Shown in pieces: positions 16,123-31,200 of a stretch of 64,000 bases of DNA. The stretch lies in assembly GCA_964036315.1 (NCBI GenBank), contig OZ038495.1:24090690-24154689 (forward strand), in the 5' to 3' direction. How positions within the stretch are numbered: position 1 is the stretch's first letter; each line of letters opens with the position of its first letter. Below the pieces are notes generated by a model. That model made no database searches, had not been told where the DNA came from, and worked only from the letters and a program-made list of their open reading frames with translations. This stretch comes from Acanthosepion esculentum. Lineage: Eukaryota > Mollusca > Cephalopoda > Sepiida > Sepiidae. A program made the position numbers and the translations under genes.

Positions 16123-19100
16123 CTGAAGAAGAAATAATGCACAAATTAGTATCGTACAATCAAAGCATTTGTCAATATTTAGTTATCCAAAACATTTAAC
16201 GTGCAGCTACGTACACAGAATAACAACATTTCTCATCCTCCAACTTGTAAAATAGGCTCAGTATTCATACAAGATTCATACCAGAAATATAGAGCATCAA
16301 CAAATTCGCCTTGCCAACGGTTCTTTAAGTTCAATATTCTGTGTTTAATTATGTTAAACTGTGTAAATTTCTACACTTCACGAAATTCCATAGTTTAGGA
16401 AATTAAGTTAATAGTTATTAATAATAGAAGCAATTGCGACAGATATTCATACGAGAAATGGAGAGACATGGCTAGAAAATTCGCCTTAAAACTATTCTTT
16501 TGCTGAATTCAATGCCAGTGTTAGACAAAGTTAAATTTAGTAAATATATATTCTACGTGTCTTAGGAAAATGATTTTACTTGATTTAGAAATTATTTCAC
16601 TTTCATTAAAGGTGTCACTACAACATCGCCAACAACTTTGACAGATTAGGTAGTTATTGGAGAGTGGTTTCCAAATGCTTACTCATCAGTATTTTTTTCC
16701 GTCAACCATTGTGGGATATCATGACGATGCCAGTGATTCTGCCTTATTACGATAACATTATTGTGACGCGAAGTGTCGACATTTTGACGATAGTTTCCTT
16801 GATGTTGCGAATCTCATAAAATAATCGAAATCTTGTTACCTCATAGCGTTAGACCGTTGCCTGCAAATATCGTCAAAATTGTCCTGTATGGGTTGGTTGT
16901 TGGTTTCAGGAAGGAACAAATACGAGGCACCAACTAAAATGCAGGAAATTCCCATCGTCAGCAGAGGCAAGGTTCTACCCACCTTTCCAGACACTAGTGT
17001 ACGCTGGCGTAAACAGGAGATAGAAATATTTTAAGTTAAGTTGCATGAAAATATAACGATCATTGTTAGTGGCGTATAGCTATTGTTTGTGGAAAATAGC
17101 ATTTGTTTGGGGAAATTTTCCTTAGACGTGCATAGAATAGAATCTTTATACCAAACGGGAAAATACAGAAAATATTCTTCTGCTTCACATTGGGAAACAT
17201 ATATTTCATAGCGAAACTGAGTGGTGATAGAATAGAGTGGATGTTTTAGAAAAAGAATAATAATCTAAACTTATATTTGTAAAGAAAATATTTTTTATTG
17301 AATTCGACGTTTGCTTTCAATTTTCCGGTGCTTTCAAAATGGTTTGCATCACCTGATGGCTTCTTTTAGATTTTAAACACTTTAAAAATATCAGGATGGC
17401 TGGCATCCACAGTTTTTCTATTAAATGTGTATATGAAGTCTAAGGAAACGTTATTGCCAACTTAGAACTGAGATTGAGGTATATTTGTTGTTATTCTCTA
17501 CATCATTAATTATGTAATAAGTTTTAAACCAACATGAGAAGTTTGAAGTGAAATCGGAAAGTAAGAGCGAATTTACTGGCGGACTAAGAGGAAAATAATT
17601 TCAGCGATATAAAGAATTCGAATTTCGAAGAATTATTTTAGTTTACAACGAGAAATGCACAGTTCTCCCAGCTACCATGCACACAACGAAGATGAATAAA
17701 TTAATTCTAAAATAATGTATAATAGATGTGAGTATATTTAATTGCCTTACTGATACAAAACATGACCATTGTCTGAAAGAATATATAGAACAAACCATTG
17801 CCTCAAGAGCATTCTTGAGACAATTTGAATTCTTTTAATTAACTAGTTATCTGCCTTTGACCTGGAATGAAAATTATTTATTTAATTATCTCCGAAACAT
17901 TTCTGAATATTGAAAATCCTTATACATCCTTAATATTTTTTTCGATCCCTAGAATAGGCTGCACTAGACGTAATTTCGCCCAAAACTTCAAAATAGTACA
18001 AGATCCAAAAATTAACTTAAAGATCAAGACGGGAAGATGCCGGGAATAGCACGAAATTCACTCAGAAATATCTAAACTGTCATCTGAAAATAACCGCTTT
18101 CTCAGATTAACGGTTAAAGGGAGTAGGAGTGGTTGATTGGTTGTTTTGAGGGATTAGTTTTTACGGCTTATCAACCATTTGCAGGTTGTTTAAAGCCAAA
18201 AATATTTTTGATTGTAATAATTAGTTGGAAATAGTAATCATTTATTGATAGAATTACAACTAATTAACCTATAGCTCTTGGAGGAAGGTGGAATCTTACT
18301 TTTCCCAATGATATTTGCGCATAACTGAATATAACGAACTCGACTGGAATTGAAACTCGGCTCTGTGATTTCCAATTTTAAGCGGATTTCAATTTCCATT
18401 ACACCGCCTGCACATCCAAGCTTACAGCATTTGGTATGTCCAAGCACTCACTCATATAACTAGGTTGCTTAACTTCAGTGATTGCATGTGAACCGGAGTT
18501 TCACCGTGACATGTCTGTTAGCCTTAGAAACAGAAGACCTGTAATTTTTTAGCGAGGGCCATTCTTCCTCAAAACTTCTGAACTGATGCTACAGAATCAC
18601 AACAACCTGTACAAAATAACAGAAAGCACATTACCTGATGACTTTCAACAGCAGCAACAACTAAAATGTAACTCGAAGATGTTGAAATTCCAAATTACTT
18701 GAAACAAAAGTTTAGGAAGGAAGTCACCATCAATACTGAAATGAGCTATAGCAGAGAATGAACTTGAGAAATCTATTTTCCTGGAGGATTAAGAGATTTA
18801 ATAAATTTCAAGCGAAATTCGTACTGGCTCCTCGGTCAATGAATGCTGAATGTTTCCTCGCAACGAACCGTTTAATATTACTATTACTAGTAATGGAATC
18901 TTACAACAATATTTCGCATAAGCATTTTATAAGCCTAGCGTAGTAATACAGAAGAACACACGTATACAGTTTCCATGGAAATGAGATGAATTCATCGATT
19001 CAAAAGTTGCATAAAATAACGAAGACGAATATAATTCATTGTTATTTACAAATAATAATCAAAACACTACTGTGGAAAATAAGAATAATTTTCTGTTACA

Positions 19101-22100
19101 ATTTTAAAAAAATCTATTGATCATTTCAAAGCTAATTCATCTATTTACAGTTTCTAATTACTATCGCTAAACTTCTCCCTCTATTAGGCAGTAGGAAATA
19201 TTGTGCCCATCCTTTAAGATTATTAAAACTATAACGTGACAAAATATCGAGATAATCATACAGCAATTAACAAACAACTGTGTTTATTTAATGTCTGATT
19301 ATAACAACGTATTGTGATAATGGGGGACCGCGAAAATCCTTAACTGTGGCTTCTGAAATATAAATGAATACAAAAATCACAGATGAAGAAATGACTTGAA
19401 GTAACAAAGCGATTATACAGAAGGATGCTGAGAATACATGTGAGCAATGATGAAGTTGTAGAGAAAAGGTAAATAAAAGCGATACTGATAATTAACATAA
19501 GAGACAGTTGAAATTTCTAGGTCACATAAGACGGAAAGAGGGCTTGGAAAATTTGATGCCCACAGAACAGAGTGAAAGCAACAGGGACAGAGGTAAATAA
19601 CTCACCATGTGAGAATGAGGTAAATGGATGGCCGACCAAGGTATTGGATTGGTGAAAACAGTTCTCAGTTTATCTAGAAATAAAAACCAAGTGATAGCCG
19701 TCGGATACAGGGACCGGCATCTAGGACAGACGCCTTGACAGCACTCTTTCGCAATGACTTGAGATCTTCTCCAAGGTCAAAGGACTAACTCCAGAAAAGG
19801 GAACCACATGCCATTTCTGAAGAAGCGGATACCAGTTATCTGTTCAGCAACGAATACCCTCTGGCAAGTCACGCTACACATTCTATGTAGGGGAGGACAT
19901 TGTCTTTCTTAGCTTTTGCAATAATAATAGTTATTGTTGTAACTAGAAAGGATAGCGTACTTCCAGAAGGGAAACGACAATTCTTCTTCTTCCTCTTCTT
20001 CTTCTTCTAATAATAATAATAATAATAATAATAAGAAGAAGAATTGACCTTTAAAAATGAATGATAAAAGCCCCCTCAAACACTTGCTTTGCACCATCAG
20101 TTAAAACTAATTCGTTAACATATCGAACTACATTTCATTTTAATTGAAAAAAAAAATTAGAGGATAATGATTTGAACATTTAAGGTACTTTGATGTTGGC
20201 ACACTATAATTATTTCGTAATTTAGTAAACTCTACGTACTAGATTTACAATGTAGGGGGATACGACACCACCCAGTGTTTCAAAGGCAGAAAGATATCCA
20301 AGTGCTCCGTTTCTTACACAGGTTGGGTACAATTCACAGGTGTGCAGGTAGATGATTGCAAAATTACCACTAATGCAGAGTCTGCTCAAGGTAGCTGATA
20401 ATGTTGTCGTCCATTGCAAATCTGAATTAGAAAATGGCAATCAGTTCATAAAACATGAAATTATTTGGCAAAATTCATAAGCACAATTTTTCTGGAACTA
20501 GTACTGAGAGAATTAGAATTCCTACCAGGATTCATTAATGGCGGTTATTATCTTAACAACATAAGATATGCATAATGACAGTGTTGATAGGAGGCACAGA
20601 AAGGAAACCACAAGAACTCCTACGGAAGGTAGTGAACAAAAGCGAAAAGGAAGGACTAAACATCAATTGTAAGATGGCAGAATCCATGCTTTTAAGTTTC
20701 AGGAACATACCAACATGCATATTACAAAGTGGAGGTACCAAATCATATATAACAATTTAAATATCTAGGAAGTGTTTTAACAGCAGACAGAAAGTATGAC
20801 ACTGAAATGCGCAGGTGCAGTAGGATAGCGAAAGATGCAAAGTAATGAAACAGGAAAAATTTTGTTAGAAACAAAATGAGTGTTGAACTGCTACATAATA
20901 TCGGTCCTCTTATAAGGCACTGAATACTGGACAATCTCCTTTGAGACTTGAAGCATCATAAATGCTGTTCTACAATGGATGCTGAGAATACCATGAAACG
21001 AACGTGTGAGCATCACCTGAAGCTTTAGAGAAAATGGAACCAAAAAACAGTTATACTTATCATCAGAAAGAGATACTATTTACATTATTCGGACTATTGT
21101 CCTCATCTTTGTCGCCATATTTATTACAACGTTTCGACCTTTGTACACTCCGGTCTTCTTCTGGTGAGTTGGAATGTCGAATTGACCCCTTTATTTCGTT
21201 AGCTGGGATAGACTGTTCTAGTTCCACCTGCCATATTTAATGGATGTCAGTTATCAGTTATCTTCTGTTAATTCCTCTCTCCAAATTCTCCTTTGATTTA
21301 ACCGGGTATTGAACTCACACTCTTTGGGTCCTGTCACTGGATCTAACTAACCCCTTTATCTACTGTGCCATGTGTCCTTGAGGACATCTGTGTATGAATT
21401 TTTGGGTCTTATAAATCTAATGTCATCAGCAATCATTTTTTACCAGTGCTCATATTACAATTTTTTTGCTGTTACCAAATCATGTTTTTATCAGAGCTCA
21501 TATTGAAATTTTTGTTTTTATTATCGCCTTTCTCTGGCACTCCTTATTACTGGTTCCTATATTGTATTTATTTCTATGCTTGGTCGGCTCGGGAGGGTTC
21601 AGTTCGACATTCCAACCACCAGAAGAAGCCGGAGCGTACAACAACCGAAACGGCGACAAAGATGAGGACAATAGTCTGAATAATGTAAATAGTGTACATA
21701 ATACCTCATCTCAGAAATATAGACAGATACAGAAAGTGACAGTTAAAATTTATAGCGCACATAATGTGGAAAGTGTGCTTGGAAAATGCTATACTCACAG
21801 AACAGATTAAAGTCAAAAGGGACAGGAAAATAACGCACCACCTACCTAGCGAGCTGGTATAACTGGATTGAAGAACAGGTATTAGGTGTGAAAAAAAATT
21901 ATTAATAGCTACAAAGGAGAGAAAATTTTAGAGATGCAGGTACATGACACATAGTAGAAGATGGCTATAAAATTATAGAAAACTGAATCTTTAAAATAGA
22001 GTGACAAAATTAAAACAAATAATTTAAAACAGATATTTCTCTGAATTTCTGTGAGGATTTATTATTTACATGATTTATATTCGTACTCATAACTTCATCT

Positions 22101-25100
22101 TCGCTACCATAGTCAAGATGTTTCGGCAGTGCTATCTTCTGGGCTGCTGCAAGTGTTTATTGATCCGGATAACTTGCACGATATTTCGAACTGAACTCTA
22201 CGTGGTAGATTGTACACACACTGCTATAGATTTTTAGGAATATATCGACATTTTTGTCATTTGAATACCCGATCGCATTGTTCCCAACTCCCGAGAAAAC
22301 ATTTTCCTACATCAACTTGACATCCTTCACCCGCCAGAGAATGTATAATACTACCAGCTTGGAAAGAATGGAAAAGAAAAAGAAGTGTATTATCTTACCC
22401 TCTGCAGCGTACATGAGTGGAAAAATTGTTATGATGGCACAAATTCCTCCAGTAACTATGAAGGAAATATACAACTTCTTTCTCCCGAAACGGTCCAATA
22501 AAAAGATACACGACAAAAGAGCAGGAACTTCTACCAGAGCGCCAAAGAAGAAATTCAGGAAGATGCTTCCACTCAGGTTTTCGGTGTTTTTCAACAATCC
22601 GAAATACGCAAGACTCACTACAAACCTGAAAATATATTCATTAAAAAAACATGAAAATGCTGAATGCGTTGCATTGTTTTCTGGGCTGTTGACATTTGAC
22701 ATCAAGGAATTGTTGGAGACATTATTGGTCAATAAATTAATTCCCAGCACACTTATAAAATAATATCTCATAAACAACCTCACTTTCATTGCAAGTAACA
22801 AGAGATAAACATATTATTAATGGTTTTAAAGAGACACCCAGTCTTCGCAAAATTCAAGTAAATTTTACTAGACTGTAACTACTTCTATGTGCCATAGGTT
22901 TTTTGGATATCTCAATATCAGGTAGTTCCTTTTAGTAACTCAATTCTCTAAGTTTTTGTTCTCTCCGGTGTGGCTAGTTATTGAACTCTTTTTGGATTAT
23001 TCAACAAACGTTTTATCCAGTGGCCCATGTGTCTTTGGGAATATGAGTTTGTGATTTTGTGGGACTTATAAGCCTAATGTCACAGTAATCATTTTCTTAC
23101 CAGAGCTCCTACTACAATTTATGTTATTGCTGTATTTCTCAAGCTTTCGGTATTACTTGTTCCAGTATTGTATTCATGTCTATGCTTGGCCAGCTTAGGA
23201 GATTTTGGTAACATAGCATATGTGCTGATTCCTTAAGTTTTTGTATTTTCTAGTGATGTTCTCTGTCTATTATTTCAACTTCATCCCACAGAGACGAGTG
23301 ATCTCTTTTTTCTCTTCATATATGGTCAGTCAGATGTTTCTATTTACGCTAGTGTTACTGCTTTACGATGTTCTTGCAGTCTTATCTTAAGTGGACAGCC
23401 TGTTTCTCCTTCATATTTCTTGCCACAGCTGCACACAATGGCGTAAGGACAGCTTTAATCATGTTCTCTTGCAGGGACGGTCTTAAGCTCGGAATCAGTA
23501 TCTTACTAATGATGACATCTATTCTGTTGCTGACTGTTTTTATCCAACAAGATGAACAGTCTTCTATGAACAGTAAGATGTCAGTTTACCTGAAAAGAAA
23601 CAGTTATTAATAAGAAGAGCTGAAATTAATACATGCAAGATTTCACAACTCTAGCATCATTGAATCGCATAATTATCCTAAACTGAAACACCCTTTATTA
23701 TGCCCTAACGGCCCTCTAATATCTGTCCTATTATGAGGCACCTTTTCCAATGTCTTACAAATAAACGTCTGATACCTGTCATATTATGAGATACTCTTTA
23801 CAATCCTCTAACGTAAGCTAACAATAACAGAGAATACTTTACTTTAAGACTCTCGATGCGCATGACAGTAGACCTAGATTTACTCTCTATAAACAAATAA
23901 ACAAACAAAACAGAGAAATATAAGTTTAAAAGTAATGAGAAATAATTTCGGATTATAAACAAATCTGTTAATTACTTAGAAATTACTTGGTTTACATTTC
24001 GAATATGATAGTAAATTTAGTTATCGAGTTATCCAGATATAGGTGAAATCAAGAACCCTGATGGAAGACATATTTTCGTTATTAAGACTCTCGATTTAAC
24101 ACGCCGACAGACGTAGATTTTCATAGATTTCTGTAGCGAAATATTTGTGAATCGTGTGGTCAGTTTACAAAAATTAAGTTAACTGCAGGAATTATGAAGA
24201 TTATTTTATTAAAAGTACAAACGTAAAACGTTGTTAAACATTTAATTCCATAGAGAAAATCAAATTATCCACTTAAAACCACCTCATTGTGAAGAAGTGG
24301 TTAGTAATCTAATGTAGTATATCTGTGAACTTTCAACAACAGCAACTAAAATGGATAGCACATGTATGTAGAAGGGAATATAATGACATAAACAAGTTTC
24401 ACGCTATTTCAATCAAAACGGTAGAAAGGAAACTCCCACCAAAAACAGAACGGGTGTTTTAAGAGGGACATTTGGTAAAATTTCAATCGGCGTTAGTACT
24501 GGATGCTCGATCAGTGAATGCTGAATGATTGCGTATAACGAAACGGATGATATTACCATTTTATTACGACAATATTGGTCGCTGTCCACACTGATTAATG
24601 CTTATAACTGAGACGTTACATGTTAAGCCTCATAAATACAAACGCTTTCGAGTGACTGAATAAATAAAAAAAATAACGGTAATAGCAGGGTAATAAAATA
24701 ATTGAGGGCATACGATGTAGATGTGAATAGCGACCTAGAAATAAATCTTTATCTATCTATCTATCTGTTGTAACATAAGGAAGGTTACTGAATAGAATAA
24801 TCACACGTAGATCGGCAATGAACGACAATACGTAGGACAAGAACAACATATAAGATTCGCCAGCGACGCGTAGGAGTCAACTGCTAGAAATGAGTTAAGT
24901 GAATTCCACAATGAATCTCCATCTGCAAGATATCTACCAACCGCCCCACGCGGTCAGATGTGGCACAAGGCCGAATTTAACGTGGGGTATCCGAGCCCGG
25001 AAGCTCGGCCAAAAATTCTCTGCTGACTCCGTATAAAACGGGGTCGGGTAGCTGCTTCTCGAGACGAGACTTTGCCCTTCGACTTAGCCTCGTCTGTCCG

Positions 25101-26705
25101 GAGGCAGAGGATTTGACCAGAACAGCCGGAGACGAATCTTCAAATGCAGACCAAAATACAATATTTGCTACTGTATTTATGTGAATGGGGACTTTCCCAT
25201 TATCGTCCGTAGGGATGCTAAAACATTATCTATCTTCACCTATATAAAGATTAAAAAGATTTTCAAAATAATGAGTTTTCTCTCATATCAGCACACTGGT
25301 ATATTCATCGGTTAAGTGACTTTCAATCAAGGCGAACCCAGAAAGAGGCCCGGAAAATCTGAAAGACTTTTCGCCGATAGGGGTCACTCGATAGCGAATG
25401 TTTGTTGCTGGAATTGATTTAAGGAATGTTGTCTTTTAAAAAAGACATTTTTATATTTACCATTGGATTAACTTAAGTTTATTATTTAAGACTCTGAAGT
25501 CCGTGTGTGTTTATTTTTCTGTAAAATTGCAGTATTTTAATAAAACATTTTTCCTGTAAGAAATTGACAAAACGAGTGTTATGAAGGATTTTATCACAAA
25601 GGTAATTTAATATTTTTCTCTATGATTTTCTTCTTCATAACAATGAACATATTGAGTGTAAAATTGTAAAAGTCATGTTTTTCTTTGTAACATATGTTTT
25701 AAAAAGTAGGTTGAATTTTAATTTTACTGTTCTTCTTAAATAGAAGACAAAATATAAATTTCTGCGCTGGGAAAATAATTAAAATATTATTTATTAAGAA
25801 TGTATGACATAATTAAATTAAGCTAATTTAATTTAATATTTTACAACTGTACTTTAAAATATACCACAGAAATATAAAAAAGAAGACGATATCTTTGAGA
25901 GATATTTTAAACGGCGAAAATCACTAAATCTATTAAGAGTTTTGTCACATAATGTTAATATAGCTTTGGCCAAGGATTTTTTTGATGAAATCTCATGCCA
26001 AACGTTTGATAATTTACCAAACCTTGAAACTAGGATGTCTAAAAATATTAAAATATCATTTTTGTATAAAGCATCCTATGCTTCAAGAAAGGATTGTATC
26101 ACAGAAGAAGAAATTCTTAGTAATACAAGTTTTTATTTTTTTAAGATTAAGGAAATCTTTTAAAGATATAGATACGGGTAGTTTAAATTTTCTACTTGAT
26201 ACTATTATAACCCAGTGAGTGTTTTTCTGTTTTATTATGTTTGCTTTTGTTAAATTGAAAACATTCAGGAATTCATTGTAAAATATCTTTGATAATTTCT
26301 TAAATGCATAAATTCATTAAGAAAATAAATCCTTGGATTACATTCTCACATATATTTTTCAAACATTAGTAATTATTTGATTCTCACAAGGCAACCCAGA
26401 GAGAAGAACTAAAAAGTTTAAAATTATTTTTAAATTTTATCTATAAGACAAGCATGTTTATATATTAAAGTTTCCTTGTAAAATTTGAATTAAGACTACA
26501 TATTAAATATTAAAATTCATATTTTGCAAGGGGTTGCGCATATCCATCATACTACATTCAAAATAAAATATTTATCCATTCATGGAAACATTTAATTATT
26601 TTTTTAATTTTCCACTTTTATATATAATGAATTGGTTAACTCACCAAATTATCCTCTTAATTTTGTGTTAGTGTTAATGTAAAATGATTTTAATTATTAG
26701 TCAAA

Positions 26706-26756
<51 letters not shown>

Positions 26757-28231
26757 GGCAATTTACAGTGAAATATATATTTCCTTTATCTCCTGTTAAA
26801 CAACTGTAGATGTGACCAAAATCACAGAATAAATTTTACAAAACTTTTTAAAATTATTATTTTGTCTTAGATTGACATTTTCAAGTATTTTCTATCTTAA
26901 GATATAAGATTTTGTAAAATGTTGGAAATTTTACTTTTGTGGTTTATAGAGTTAATTTGTCAGATTTAGTAGAGGAGGTCAGTTTTGTACTTTCTTTGTG
27001 CATTTCCATTTAAAATAAGACAATTGATATAATTGTAAGGTGTTTACTAATAATATGTACACTTTGTAAATAAACAATTGTCGGATATTACTAATTATTA
27101 TCTTGATAAAGGTATTCTCAGTAATTATTAATTAGCAGTAATTTAAGATCCTAGATGTTCTTCTCCAATTATGGACACCAAGTGCATGAATTTGAGTCCA
27201 GTTAGACATATCGACTTGGTGTCAAGTAAAATCACGTGTGTTTAGTTTAAAAGCAGGTATATCTGTCTCAAATAACATCGAAACTTTAGCCTTGCTCGTC
27301 TTTAATAAAATCAGATTTAAAAAGAGAAAGGAGATTATTATTACCAGTTGAACATCAGGATAAGGGTCCTTTTTAGAAGTGTTGGAATCGTGAATATTTT
27401 CCAGAGCCTGACAGTCCGATCTTCAACCACTGAGATTTCTATATCTTCTGAATTGCAACTGAAATCTCGCTTGTTCACTTTGGCAATTTTATTCAAAATT
27501 ATTTCTGCTTCCTTTCCCTTATTCACGGTTAGTAGCCAACGTGGTGACTCTGGTATCACCCTACAAAGAGAAATAATATTAAGAAAATAATCTTGGAGGA
27601 TGTTTCAATAGTATACGCGAAATTCTGAAAGTGAGTGCTCTAGATTTATTGGAATTGTCCAGAAAGAGTTAAAGACAGATAACAAAGAGATAGACAATAT
27701 TGCGAATTTGCTGTTTTAAAACTCTTACCAAATGAAAAGCAATCCAACTGCTATCGAGTGCATGGAAATCAGTAGAACGATCAGCTTCCAGGTTCGAACG
27801 TAATATGCCAATAGACTAAGTATAAGATATCCGCTGTTGAAATAAAAGTGAACTGCTATCGTGGCAGTGGTTCTGTTTTTCATTGACGAAATTTCAGCTC
27901 CTGTTAAATACAAGATGAAATTAAAAGTGCTAAAATAAAAGCAATTTAACATAGGCAATTTTTAATAAATCTAAAATTTCAAAATACGTTTTTAAAATAG
28001 TTTCAATAGCATTTTGAATATTAAATTTAGAGTAACAAGCTAATCTTACAGTGTATTTATTACTTTCGTGGTCCGATTCTCAACTTTGAACTTCTCCAAG
28101 GTTTAGATGCTAAATATTTACTCTTAATTGTATTATTTGTTCTTCAAGGTGTAGATAAGAAATATTGAAATCTGATTCAGGTTATGAAAGTAATGTTATT
28201 TTCAGTTCTCTCTCGACAGATAGATAGATAA

Positions 28232-28295
<64 letters not shown>

Positions 28296-31200
28296 AGGCC
28301 TAGTAAATGAAGATTTTGCGTATTTATCTTTCCTGCATTTCTTTTGGTATTTGAGCTAACTTAAATGCCAGGATTTTTAATCTTCATTTTTATGGCAGGA
28401 CTGCCAGGGTTATTGGGAAGATAGCACAACAAAATCTTCGTCCAGCATAGATTATTATATCTATATTTTTGTAAAACATGCGATACCTACAGACTATAAA
28501 TATATATATACATATCTCCCCGATTTTATATTTATTTAACTTGATGTTTGTGCAATTTACATTTTTTAATTTTTTTAAAAAGTCTTTGCTCGCCCTTCCA
28601 AACGTTAAAGTTATTACACAGTTTAGAAAAATTCGTTACAATAGCATAAAATTTATTGAAATTTTGTCACATTGAATTATATTATTTTTTAAATAAATAT
28701 TTTCATTTTGAAAAAAAAGTTGTCTTGTTCCTCATCAGTAATTCTGTTAGAATAATTACTCTGAACTTTACATAATGCGTTTCACTAATCAGAAGACAAA
28801 CTATAATACCTCCACTTATATAAATGAATAGTGAAATTACTTTCTCGCACAGCTTGCATGGAGTATTGCTGCCATATATGGTCTGGAGCCCCTGCTGTTT
28901 GCCTCAGGGTTCTTGATAAGATCCAGAGACGGATATGCAATGTAATTGGCCCTGATCTGTCATCTCGTCTACAGTCGGTCTCTCACAGGCGCGACGTTGC
29001 CTCGCTCTGTCTTTTTTACAAATACTTTCACGGTAATTGCTCCGAGGAGCTGCTTTCGCTGGTTCCTAGGCCTCATGAATTTAAACGTCCTACGAGGCAG
29101 GCATCCCATTCCTACCCCTTCACCTTTGAAACTGTTAGATGTAGACGTCTCTTCTACCCCAATAGCTTCATGTCTCGCACATCTCGCCTGTGGAACTCCC
29201 TTCCTTATTCCTGTTTCCCTGACAAATACAATCTCCAACTATTTAAGTGTAACGTCAATCGACATCTCCAGTTGCCTTGATCTATCCACTTCCCTTCTCC
29301 ACATCCTTTCACCTTTCATTCCTATCTGCTCTCGCTCCAAATCTTCTGTAACCCCCTTACCTTGATCGATCCACTATCTTTCCCCACATCCTCTCCTTTA
29401 CCACTCCTATCTGCTCTTCCTCCAAACCTTCTGTAACCCCTTGCGTGCTAGTGGCCTCCAGCCTTGCTTGGGGTGATAAGCTCAAAAAAAAAAAGTTAGC
29501 TTACGGGAGAGCAGATTGTTAACTTTACAGTGGGATTTGTTGATTAAATCTTTTGTGTTCACCAAGACAGAAAGAGTCTTGTTTCATTACAATACAAAAC
29601 TGGATTTTAGTGTTCGGAAAACGCTAAGAATTTGATTACAGATTTTTAATACTTGGAATGTCTCAGTATTTGTAAGATGAGCACAATACGTTGTTCTTAA
29701 TCCCAATTTTCTTCTTCTCACATGTTGTTTGTGACAGACCATGCGTAGAAAAAATGGCCTTCTTCACATTTGTTAATTTAAATGTTGCAGTATTCACGTA
29801 AAATCGATAATATAACTTTTAGACTAGTAAGATTTTTGTTGATTGATATTAAAAAGAAAACATGCCTTACCGAACACAACTGATGGCATAAAAGAGAGAG
29901 CGGATCCAATGGCTGTCAAAATGCGAAATATGATAATCACATTTATGTCCATGATTTGCGTAGAGAGAATTCCAGTAATTCCTTGCAGTAGCAATGCCGC
30001 GATGATGACAATTTTGCGTCCGAATCTGGAAAAAACAAGGATGCTTAATGCAAATCAGAGGAAGCTTGTGTCAGAAAAAGTTTCGTTATTAACCTAAAGT
30101 TGTTACATATGGGAAAGAAATGTAAGTGAATTTGGTGCCTGAAGCCTAATCTGCGTGCTGATAGATGCTGCTGCTCGTTGTAAAGTTTTCCACTCAGGAT
30201 TATTCTAACAGTCTCGTGTATTAAAGCGCTGGCTCGTAAATTTGGTGACATAGTAATACTAAGTTCAAACTTTGTGTTGGGCAGTGTTTATTTGGACAGT
30301 GGAAACGAGGAAAACAATAACGGCGCTGAACTAAATAAGAACTAGACGATATATCTCTGGACATGGTAAGCAGAATGTGAGCAATCTACCCTGTGCATTA
30401 AATAAAGTGTCCAATACGAAAATCACTGAAGATTACCCGGATAGGCAAGGAAAATGGTGACGGTAACAAGGATCGAAACGTTCTGATATTAAAAAAGAAA
30501 AAATGTGAACAATAATTCACATCTTAATAATATTAATAATAATAATAATATATGAAAATTTCAAATATTATGTTGAATCAGGAGGAATTTCCGTTTTTGA
30601 GAACTAATTGTAATGGAGAATGTATCACCTTAACTATAAATCATTCACGGGAGTTAAGAATTAATTTGGAGTACACTAATATGCAACAATGATCAACACA
30701 AAAGGCAACGGTTTTAAAAGGATAAGTATTGCTTTTTTTCTAGGGCAATGTAAGGCCGCATTCAATAAAAATATTACAGGAAACTAATTTGGGAAATATG
30801 TTGGTCTGTTCTACTCAACACGCCATATTTACTTGGCTTTGATAATTTTTTTTTCTCGCTGCAAAATGATTTGATGAAAAAAATATTTCACTAATTCATG
30901 TTTTTGCCAAAAACTTTGTGGCGAACGCGCGTCAGTACCCTCGAATTCAAAAACTGTATATTTCTTCAGAGATCTCGAAAAAAAAAAGAGTGCAGCATCA
31001 AAAACAGGTGCAACAACAAAAACACCAATAACAAAAAAAGCAACAGAAGCAGCAACAAAAACAGAAACAGAAGCAGCAACAAAACAACCACAACTACAGT
31101 AACAAAAACAGCAACAACAACAGAAGCAACAGCGAAAAAAACAACAGCAGCGATCCGATTCGGAGATGAAGGCAGAGAAAATGCGCCCACCTTGGTCCTC

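Noticed and set aside
22254..22763. A 169-codon plus-strand open frame
   Set aside because: It is the antisense of SLC22 exon 7, which has clear family motifs and splice sites on the minus strand.
24940..25140. GC-rich block considered as a structural RNA gene
   Set aside because: No tRNA, rRNA or snRNA signature could be completed, and the TG...CA ends with a TATA box fit an LTR better.
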